Shown in pieces: positions 57,634 to 64,000 of a stretch of DNA of 64,000 nucleotides (the first letter of the stretch is position 1; each line of letters opens with the position of its first letter). Position numbers and translations under genes: made by a program. A model generated the notes under the pieces. It searched no databases and was not told the origin of the DNA. It saw only the letters and a program-made list of their open reading frames with translations. This DNA comes from Saccharothrix sp. NRRL B-16314 (GTDB taxonomy: Bacteria; Actinomycetota; Actinomycetes; Mycobacteriales; Pseudonocardiaceae): contig NZ_JNXC01000021.1 in assembly GCF_000716595.1 (NCBI RefSeq), forward strand, positions 124,001 to 188,000. The letters run 5' to 3'.

Positions 57634-59256
57634 ATGTCACGTGCCCGATTAGTCCCCGCGGCCGTCGCGGTCGCATTGGCCGCGGCAGCCTGCGGCTCGG
57701 CAGACACCCCGGCGGCCTCGAACACCGAAGCCGGCATCACCATCTTCAACACCGAGCCGGAGAACCCGCTCGTCCCCGGCAACACCACCGAGGTCGGTGG
57801 CAGCCGGGTCCTCGACCCGCTGTTCACCGGCCTCGTCGAGTACCGCGCGGAGGACGCGCAGCCGCAGAACGCGATGGCCGAGTCGATCGACACCACCGAC
57901 TCCAAGGTCTTCACCGTCAAGATCAAGCAGGGCTGGCTGTTCCACGACGGCACGCCGGTCACCGCGAAGAGCTTCGTGGACGCCTGGAACTGGACCGCCT
58001 ACGGGCCGAACGCCACGCAGGGCGCCAGCTTCTTCTCCCAGATCGACGGCTTCGACGCCGTCCACCCCAAGGACCCGGACGGCGCCGACGGCCCGCAGGC
58101 GCCGCCCGCACCGACCGCGGAAACCCTGTCCGGCTTGAAGGTCGTGGACGACCACACGTTCACCATCACGCTGTCCGAGGCGTTCGCCGTGTTCCCGGTG
58201 ACCATCGGCTACGAGGTGTTCTCGCCGCTGCCGGAGTCGTTCTTCAAGGACCGCATGGCCTTCGAGAAGCACCCGATCGGCAACGGCCCGTTCAAGTACG
58301 TCTCGCGGGAGGTCGGCGCCAACATCAAGCTGACCCGCAACGACGACTACCAGGGCACCGACAAGCCGAAGTTCAAGGACTTGACGCTCAAGGTCTACCA
58401 GAGCCGTGAATCGGCCTACGCGGACCTCGTGTCGAACAACCTGGACTTCCTGGAGGAACTGCCGCCGAACGCGCTGGCCGGCCGGCAGTACGAGACCGAC
58501 CTGGGCGAACGGGTGGTGCAGCGGGAGACGCTGAACAACCAGACCATCGCGTTCCCGCTCTACCTCAAGCCGTACGACAACGTCGACCTGCGCCGCGCGA
58601 TCTCCATGGCGATCAACCGCGAGGAGATCACCCGGGTCATCTTCGAGGGCACCCGCAAGCCGGCCGACGGCTGGGTGCACCCGCTGATGAAGGGCTACCA
58701 GCCCGGCCAGTGCGGCGAGTACTGCACGTTCAACCCGGAAAAGGCCAAGGCGGCGCTCGCGAAGTCCGGGTACACCGGGGAGATCGTGCTGCTGTCCAAC
58801 ACCGACAGCGGGCACACGGAATGGGCCGAGGCGGTGGTCAACAGCATCAAGAACACCCTCGGCATCGAGGCCAGGTTCGCGCCGTCGACCAGCTTCGGCG
58901 AGTTCCGGCAGAAGGTGAACGCGCACGAGATGACCGGCATGTACCGGGCGGGCTGGATCGCGGACTACCCGTCGATCGAGAACTGGCTGACGCCGCTGTA
59001 CCGGACCGGCTCGTCCTCCAACGACGGTGGCTACTCGAACCCCGCGCTCGACGCGAAGCTCGCCGAGGCCGACAAGGCGCCCAGCGAGGAGGAAGCGATC
59101 GAGCTGTACCTCGAAGCCGAGCGGATGCTCGCGGAGGACCTGCCGGTCCTCCCGCTGTGGACGCAGAACACCATCGCCGGCCGCTCCGACCGGCTCAAGG
59201 TGGCCAACCTCGACCCGTTCCGCACGCTGGACCTCTACACGGTGGAAGTGGCCTAG
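57634..59256 (+). CDS. Oligopeptide ABC transporter substrate-binding lipoprotein
   Basis: A 540-residue family 5 solute-binding protein (DppA/OppA type). The lipobox LAAAAC places the lipidated Cys near residue 21. Conserved regions include GSRVLDPLFTGLVEY, the peptide-site segment QGWLFHDGTPVTAKSFVDAW and the C-terminal lobe LAEADKAPSEEEAIELYLEAE. It heads a complete five-gene importer operon. ATG 57634 has GGGAGG upstream. The ligand is presumed to be peptide; nickel or other small ligands cannot be excluded. Confidence 0.93.
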   Translation: MSRARLVPAAVAVALAAAACGSADTPAASNTEAGITIFNTEPENPLVPGNTTEVGGSRVLDPLFTGLVEYRAEDAQPQNAMAESIDTTDSKVFTVKIKQGWLFHDGTPVTAKSFVDAWNWTAYGPNATQGASFFSQIDGFDAVHPKDPDGADGPQAPPAPTAETLSGLKVVDDHTFTITLSEAFAVFPVTIGYEVFSPLPESFFKDRMAFEKHPIGNGPFKYVSREVGANIKLTRNDDYQGTDKPKFKDLTLKVYQSRESAYADLVSNNLDFLEELPPNALAGRQYETDLGERVVQRETLNNQTIAFPLYLKPYDNVDLRRAISMAINREEITRVIFEGTRKPADGWVHPLMKGYQPGQCGEYCTFNPEKAKAALAKSGYTGEIVLLSNTDSGHTEWAEAVVNSIKNTLGIEARFAPSTSFGEFRQKVNAHEMTGMYRAGWIADYPSIENWLTPLYRTGSSSNDGGYSNPALDAKLAEADKAPSEEEAIELYLEAERMLAEDLPVLPLWTQNTIAGRSDRLKVANLDPFRTLDLYTVEVA

Positions 59257-59325
59257 CACCAGGGGTTCCGCACGGGCCGGTCCGGGTCGCAGACCCGGGC
59301 CGGCCCCGGTCGAGGGGAGTGCGCG

Positions 59326-60249
59326 TTGGGGCGTTACGTCCTGCGCAGGCTGTTGCAGATGGTGCCGGTGTTCCTCGGCACGACGTTCCTGATCTACGCC
59401 CTGGTGTGGGCGGTGCCCGGTGACCCGTTCGAGGGCAAGTGCGGTGAGCGGGACTGCCCGGCGTCGTACGTGGCGGCGATGCGGGAGAAGTTCAACCTGG
59501 ACGACCCGCTGATCGTCCAGTACGGCAAGTACCTGCTGGGACTGGTCCAAGGCGACTTCGGCCTCACGTCGTCGGGGGTCGAGGTCTCGACCCGGATCGC
59601 GGCGGCGTTCCCGGTGACGGTGCGGCTCGCCCTGGTGGCGCTGCTGGTCGAGGCGGTCATCGGCATCACCGCGGGTGTCGTCTCGGGCCTGCGCAACCGC
59701 GGGTTCCTGGACAGCCTGGTGCTCGTGTCGACGCTGTTCCTGATCTCCATCCCGGTGTTCGTCACCGGGTACGTGGTGCAGCTGGTGTTCGGGCTGCAAC
59801 TCGGGTGGATCTCGCCGACGGTCACCACGCCGACGTTCGGGAACCTCATCGTGCCGGGGTTCGTGCTGGCCAGCCTGTCGATGGCGTACGTGGCAAGGCT
59901 TTCCCGGGCGAGCATCTCGGAGAACCGGCGGGCCGACTACGTGCGCACGGCGTTGGCGAAGGGCCAGCCCAACCACCGGGTGGTGGGCGTCCACCTGCTG
60001 CGGAACTCGCTGATCCCGGTGGTCACGTTCCTCGGCACCGACCTCGGCGCGTTCCTCGGCGGCGCGATCGTCACCGAGGGGATCTTCAACGTGCCCGGCG
60101 TCGGCGGGCTGGTGTTCCGGTCGATCCTGACGAAGGACGGCGCGATGGTGACCGGCGTCGTCACCGTGCTGGTGTTGGTGTACCTGCTCATGACGTTGCT
60201 GGTGGACCTGCTCTACGCGGTCTTGGACCCGAGGATCCGCTATGACTAG
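59326..60249 (+). CDS. Oligopeptide ABC transporter permease (OppB/DppB type)
   Basis: A 307-residue permease starting MGRYVLRRLLQMVPVFLGTT, with six spans and the EAA-loop region YVRTALAKGQPNHRVVGVHL. The C-terminus PRIRYD is typical. The start is TTG 59326, supported by GAGGGGAG 6 nt upstream. The stop overlaps the next gene by 8 bp. Confidence 0.93.
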   Translation: MGRYVLRRLLQMVPVFLGTTFLIYALVWAVPGDPFEGKCGERDCPASYVAAMREKFNLDDPLIVQYGKYLLGLVQGDFGLTSSGVEVSTRIAAAFPVTVRLALVALLVEAVIGITAGVVSGLRNRGFLDSLVLVSTLFLISIPVFVTGYVVQLVFGLQLGWISPTVTTPTFGNLIVPGFVLASLSMAYVARLSRASISENRRADYVRTALAKGQPNHRVVGVHLLRNSLIPVVTFLGTDLGAFLGGAIVTEGIFNVPGVGGLVFRSILTKDGAMVTGVVTVLVLVYLLMTLLVDLLYAVLDPRIRYD

Positions 60250-61141
60250 TCAGATCGCTCCTGCCGTGGTGGAACAGCCGCGCGGCCTGTTCGGGGACGC
60301 CTGGCACACGCTGCGGCGGCGGCCGTTGTTCTGGGTGTCCGTCTCGTTGATCCTGCTGATGCTGTCGCTGGCGCTGTTCCCGGGGCTGTTCGCGTCCGGC
60401 GACCCGAACCTGGCGGACCTGTCGCGGTCGCGCGGCGCGCCGTCCGCCGAGGCGTGGTTCGGGTACGACAACCAGGGCTACGACATCTACACGCGGGTCG
60501 TCTACGGCGCGCGGGCGTCGATCGTCGTCGGCCTGCTGGCGACGTTGGGCGTGGTGCTGGTCGGTGCGTCCGTGGGGATGCTGGCCGGGTTCTACGGCGG
60601 GTGGCTGGACGCCGTCGTGTCGCGGATCGCGGACGTGTTCGTGGGCGTGCCGTTCGTGCTGGGCGCGATCGTCATCCTCACCACCCTGAACGCCGGTGGT
60701 GACGCGGGGCCGGTGCGGATCGTGGCGCAGGTGGTGCTGTCGATCTCGGTGCTGTCGTGGCCGGTGGCGATGCGGATCATGCGGTCGACGGCGATCGCGG
60801 CCAAGCAGCAGGACTACGTGAAGGCGGCGCGGGCGTTGGGCGCGTCCTCGGTGCGGATCATCGGCAAGCACATGCTGCCCAACTGCATCGCGCCGGTGCT
60901 GGTGTACTCGACGATCGCCCTGGGCGCGTTCATCGGCGCCGAGGCGACGCTGTCGTACCTCGGGATCGGGCTGCGGCAGCCGGTCGTGTCGTGGGGCGTG
61001 ATGATCAACAGCGCCAAGGACTACCTGCGCGTCGCGCCGCACGCGCTGCTGTTCCCGGCCGGTTTCCTGACCGCGACCGTGCTGGCCTTCGTGATGTTGG
61101 GTGACGCGGTGCGCGAAGCCCTCGACCCGAAGCTGCGTTGA
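60242..61141 (+). CDS. Oligopeptide ABC transporter permease (OppC/DppC type)
   Basis: A 299-residue permease with a cytoplasmic N-terminus, six spans, and the conserved ARASIVVGLLATLGVVLVGA and KAARALGASSVRIIGKHMLP (EAA loop) regions; it ends EALDPKLR as usual. Its ATG overlaps the oppB-like gene by 8 bp. It forms the membrane channel with that partner. Confidence 0.93.
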   Translation: MTSQIAPAVVEQPRGLFGDAWHTLRRRPLFWVSVSLILLMLSLALFPGLFASGDPNLADLSRSRGAPSAEAWFGYDNQGYDIYTRVVYGARASIVVGLLATLGVVLVGASVGMLAGFYGGWLDAVVSRIADVFVGVPFVLGAIVILTTLNAGGDAGPVRIVAQVVLSISVLSWPVAMRIMRSTAIAAKQQDYVKAARALGASSVRIIGKHMLPNCIAPVLVYSTIALGAFIGAEATLSYLGIGLRQPVVSWGVMINSAKDYLRVAPHALLFPAGFLTATVLAFVMLGDAVREALDPKLR

Positions 61142-61174
61142 TCTGCTGGGCTCGACCCTTTTGGGGAGGTTTTG

Positions 61175-62158
61175 GTGCTGCTCGAGGTCGAGGACCTGCA
61201 CGTGGAGTTCCGCACGCGGGACGGGGTGGCGCGCGTGCTGAACGGCGTGAGCTACCACGTGTCCGCGGGCGAGACGTTGGCCGTGCTGGGCGAGTCCGGG
61301 TCGGGGAAGAGCGTGACCGCGCAGGCGATCATGGGAATCCTCGACACGCCACCGGCTTTCGTGACGCGGGGGTCGGTGCGGTTCCACGGTGAGGAGCTGC
61401 TGTCGGCGTCCGCGGACCGTCGTCGGGCGGTGCGGGCGTCGGGCGTCGCGATGATCTTCCAGGACGCGCTGTCGGCGTTGAACCCGGTGTTCACGGTGGG
61501 GTTCCAGATCGAGGAGCAGCTGCGGGTGCGGCGCGGGATGAGCCGGGCCGACGCGCGGGCGCGGGCGGTCGAGCTGCTGGACCTGGTGCGGATTCCCCTC
61601 GCGCGGCAACGGGTTCGGGACTACCCGCACCAGTTCTCGGGCGGGATGCGGCAGCGGGCGATGATCGCGATGTCGTTGGCGCTCGACCCGGAGGTGCTGA
61701 TCGCGGACGAGCCGACGACGGCGCTGGACGTGACCGTGCAGGCGCAGATCATGGACCTGCTGGCGGAGATCCAGCGCGAGCGGCAGATGGGGCTGATCCT
61801 GATCACGCACGACCTCGGGGTGGTGGCGGAGGTGGCGGACCGGATCGTGGTGATGTACGCGGGGCGGATCGTGGAGCACGCGGACGCGGTGTCGCTGTTC
61901 CGCTCACCCGGGCACCCGTACACGTCCGCGCTGATGCGCTCACTGCCGCGGTTGGACTCGAAGGGGACGGCCCTGGAGACGATCCGCGGGCTGCCGCCGA
62001 GCCTGCTGCGGATCCCGCCGGGGTGCCCGTTCCACCCCCGGTGCTCGCGGGCGGAGGACATCTGCGCTTCGCACGTGCCGTCGGCGGTGCGGCTGGGGTT
62101 CGGGCGGACCAGCGCGTGCCACTTCGCGGAGGAAGTCGTGGGTGGTCCCCGTGGCTGA
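61175..62158 (+). CDS. Oligopeptide ABC transporter ATPase (OppD type)
   Basis: A 327-residue ATPase with Walker [10 protein letters not shown], signature FSGGMRQR, Walker [15 protein letters not shown], and the C-terminal oligopeptide-specific extension including the Cys motif [17 protein letters not shown], which in some members binds an Fe-S cluster. GTG 61175 was chosen because GGGGAGG (61163-61169) is 5 nt upstream; TTG 61172 is too close. It overlaps the next ATPase by 17 bp. Confidence 0.94.
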   Translation: MLLEVEDLHVEFRTRDGVARVLNGVSYHVSAGETLAVLGESGSGKSVTAQAIMGILDTPPAFVTRGSVRFHGEELLSASADRRRAVRASGVAMIFQDALSALNPVFTVGFQIEEQLRVRRGMSRADARARAVELLDLVRIPLARQRVRDYPHQFSGGMRQRAMIAMSLALDPEVLIADEPTTALDVTVQAQIMDLLAEIQRERQMGLILITHDLGVVAEVADRIVVMYAGRIVEHADAVSLFRSPGHPYTSALMRSLPRLDSKGTALETIRGLPPSLLRIPPGCPFHPRCSRAEDICASHVPSAVRLGFGRTSACHFAEEVVGGPRG

Positions 62159-63146
62159 GCTGCTGGAAGTGGTCGACCTGGTGAAGCACTTCCCGGTGAC
62201 GCGGGGAGTGGCGTTCCGGCGGACGGTCGGGCAGGTGCGGGCGGTGGACGGCGTGTCGTTCACGTTGGGCGCGGGGGAGACGCTGGGGGTGGTCGGCGAG
62301 TCGGGGTGCGGCAAGTCGACGCTGGCCCAGGTTTTGATGCGGCTGGAACCGCCCACGTCCGGGGCGGCGTACTTCGAGGGTGAGCCGATGTTCTCGCTCC
62401 GGGGCGCCGCGCTGCGCCGGTGGCGGCGGGAGATGCAGATCGTGCTGCAGGACCCGTACACCTCCCTGAACCCGCGGATGACCGTGGGCGACATCGTGGG
62501 TGAGCCGTTCGAGATCCACCCGGAGGTCGCGCCCAAGGCGTCGCGGGCCGGGCGGGTGCGGGAGCTGCTGGACGTCGTCGGCCTGAACCCCGAGCACCTC
62601 AACCGGTACCCGCACCAGTTCTCGGGTGGGCAGCGGCAGCGGATCGGGATCGCGCGGGCGCTGGCGCTGAAGCCGAAGGTGATCGTGTGCGACGAGCCGG
62701 TGTCGGCGCTGGACGTGTCGATCCAGGCGCAGGTGATGAACCTCCTGGCCGAGCTCCAGGGCGAGTTCGGGCTGTCGTACGTGTTCATCGCGCACGACCT
62801 GTCGGTGGTGCGGCACCTGTCGGACCGGGTGGCGGTGATGTACCTGGGGAAGGTCGTGGAGATCGGGACGGAGGAGCAGATCTACCGGCACCCCACGCAC
62901 CCGTACACGCAGGCGCTGCTGTCGGCGGTGCCGGTGGCCGACCCCGCCCTGCGGGGCAGGCGCGACGTGATCCGCCTGACCGGCGACGTGCCGTCACCGG
63001 TGAACCCGCCCTCCGGCTGCCGCTTCCGCACGCGGTGCTGGAAGGCGCAGGACGTGTGCGCCACCGAGGAACCGGCCCTGATCAGCCGCGACGGCGGGCA
63101 TCCGAGCGCGTGCCACTTCGCCGAGGAACGCTCCGTCGTGCCGTGA
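62142..63146 (+). CDS. Oligopeptide ABC transporter ATPase (OppF type)
   Basis: A 334-residue ATPase with Walker [10 protein letters not shown], signature FSGGQRQR, Walker [15 protein letters not shown], and a C-terminal extension containing [18 protein letters not shown]. It pairs with the OppD-type ATPase. GTG 62142 follows GGAGGAAG by 6 nt. It is the last gene of the operon and is followed by a strong hairpin. Confidence 0.94.
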   Translation: MVPVAELLEVVDLVKHFPVTRGVAFRRTVGQVRAVDGVSFTLGAGETLGVVGESGCGKSTLAQVLMRLEPPTSGAAYFEGEPMFSLRGAALRRWRREMQIVLQDPYTSLNPRMTVGDIVGEPFEIHPEVAPKASRAGRVRELLDVVGLNPEHLNRYPHQFSGGQRQRIGIARALALKPKVIVCDEPVSALDVSIQAQVMNLLAELQGEFGLSYVFIAHDLSVVRHLSDRVAVMYLGKVVEIGTEEQIYRHPTHPYTQALLSAVPVADPALRGRRDVIRLTGDVPSPVNPPSGCRFRTRCWKAQDVCATEEPALISRDGGHPSACHFAEERSVVP

Positions 63147-63200
63147 CTGACGCCGTGCCGTGACCGACAGCGTGGCCTGACTGACGCCGTGCCTGATGAG

Positions 63201-63239
63201 CGCATGCCCCGCGGGTCGCAATGAGCCGCGGGGCATGCG
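63201..63239 (+). terminator. Strong hairpin terminator after the peptide-transport operon
   Basis: CGCATGCCCCGCGG (63201-63214) pairs perfectly over 14 bp with 63226-63239 around an 11-nt loop. It lies between the operon and the convergent peptidase gene and may act in both directions. No T-tract beyond TT. Confidence 0.85.
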
Positions 63240-63291
63240 TTCAAGGCCGGTGCGCCCGGTGTGGGGCTCAGCCCAGGCTGCCGGTCGACCG

Positions 63292-64000
63292 CTAGCGGTT
63301 CGAGGCGGACTGGACGAAGTCGGCCAGGTCCTTCGACTGCTGGACCCGACTCGGCTCGTGGACGTACATCATGTGCCCGGCGGGGTAGTAGGCGGCTTCG
63401 ATGTTGGCGTGCAGCTCGTCCGGGATCTGCAAGTGCGCCACCACGTGCTCGGCCGCGTAGTACGGCGTCGCCCCGTCCAGGTGACCGTATGCGATGTGCA
63501 CGCGGAGGTGCGGGTTGGCGCGCATCGCCGACGCCAGCTTGTTCGCCACCGTCACGTGCACCCCCTCGAACTCCTTGAACGACCAAGGCCGGACGTTCAC
63601 CGTCAGGATCTCGTACGGCAGGTCGTTCTCGTACTCCAACTCCGACCGCACGTAGTGGTTCAAGGCCGCCGTGTACGGCCCGAGGATCGCCGAGTACGAC
63701 GGGTCCTCGCTGAACGTCTCCCGGCCGTAGTCCGCATCCGGCCCGGTGAACCGCGAATCGAGCCGCCCGACGACCTTCCGCTGCGACCGCAGCAACTCCG
63801 TGAAGAACCGCACGTGCTCGACCCGCAGGTTCACCCGGTCCACGTAGTCCTCGTCCAGACCGGTGAGGCGGGCCAGCCGCGCCACCACGTCGGCACGCTC
63901 CTCAGTGGACAGTCGGTTGCCACGCGCCAGCGCCCACGGGTAGTCCCGCGACGCGAACTCCTCGGCCTCCGCCAGGACGTCCTCCAGCGCCCGCGACCCG
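63292..64000 (-). CDS. S10-family (serine carboxypeptidase-like) peptidase, 5' end beyond window
   Basis: The C-terminal 235 residues of a gene that continues past base 64000. It includes EEFASRDYPWALARGNRLST, then VVARLARLTGLDEDYVDRVN, and ends with YYPAGHMMYVHEPS, the segment around the catalytic His of S10-like alpha/beta hydrolases; ...AYGHLDGATPYYAAEH precedes it. The nucleophile Ser and the catalytic Asp region are partly outside or not assignable. It probably acts on peptides, matching the adjacent transporter, but this link is inference. Confidence 0.82.
   Translation of the reverse strand, partial: GSRALEDVLAEAEEFASRDYPWALARGNRLSTEERADVVARLARLTGLDEDYVDRVNLRVEHVRFFTELLRSQRKVVGRLDSRFTGPDADYGRETFSEDPSYSAILGPYTAALNHYVRSELEYENDLPYEILTVNVRPWSFKEFEGVHVTVANKLASAMRANPHLRVHIAYGHLDGATPYYAAEHVVAHLQIPDELHANIEAAYYPAGHMMYVHEPSRVQQSKDLADFVQSASNR

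Overview
The window is high-GC actinomycete chromosome, about 72 percent G+C by eye, with many GTG starts and many start codons lying 6-7 nt after a TANNNT hexamer (leaderless style). Gene content and order suggest the order Pseudonocardiales (Saccharothrix/Lentzea/Actinosynnema-like); the genus is inference. The backbone follows the gene order of Mycobacterium tuberculosis Rv1002c-Rv1026: protein mannosyltransferase, rsmI, metG, tatD, rpfB, rsmA(ksgA), ispE, acyl-AMP ligase, pth, rplY, prs, glmU, TetR, mfd, mazG, lytic transglycosylase, eno, ftsB, DUF501, ppx. Accessory cassettes are interleaved with this housekeeping core.

Layout. 1-7.4 kb: 5'-truncated UvrD-like helicase, VOC protein, secreted chitin-binding S1 protease behind a DasR-like operator, a divergent SDR/TetR pair sharing a perfect 15-bp inverted repeat, a membrane Ser/Thr kinase, and a divergent DUF2000/Lrp pair. 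7.4-20 kb: pmt <> rsmI, metG, tatD, rpfB, rsmA, then a methionine-uptake cassette (SAM riboswitch, 26-codon Cys leader ORF, metNIQ) placed between rsmA and ispE. The 610-bp gap before ispE holds tandem repeats and two perfect DnaA boxes. 20-30 kb: PASTA lipoprotein, ABC-F, an eight-module DivIVA-repeat protein, an acyl-AMP ligase, pth, a second DivIVA-repeat protein, rplY, prs and glmU. 30-37 kb: diguanylate cyclase, tRNA-Gln, lipase-like hydrolase, desaturase/TetR, PQQ-type sugar dehydrogenase, DUF4291. 37-46 kb: mfd, SurA-like lipoprotein, mazG, tricorn-like protease. 46-49.4 kb: efeUOB iron uptake with a candidate iron box. 49.5-57.5 kb: two transglycosylase-like proteins flanking a division/polyphosphate cluster that includes eno, ftsB and ppx. 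57.6-63.1 kb: complete oligopeptide ABC operon ending in a 14-bp hairpin. The last gene is a truncated S10-type peptidase.

The most unusual structure is a family of intergenic arrays at 22.1, 27.4, 35.2 and 45.9 kb. They are built from a 15-mer (GTGAGTCCTACGTTC) repeated at a 22-bp period, followed by a related 13-15-mer (GAGTTCAACGCTC). Between convergent genes the array is mirrored into a long inverted repeat. After a gene with no convergent partner only one half is present. At all seven gene ends that carry it, the transcript reads the 15-mers first and the second motif last, and in three genes the 15-mer supplies the TGA stop codon. It looks like an uncharacterised 3'-end element.

The genes combine cell-wall resuscitation and remodelling (RpfB, two transglycosylases, FtsB, GlmU, PMT, PASTA), translation and rRNA maintenance (MetG, RsmI, RsmA, Pth, L25, tRNA-Gln), nucleotide and sugar-nucleotide supply (Prs, GlmU, MazG, IspE), and nutrient import (methionine, iron, peptides).
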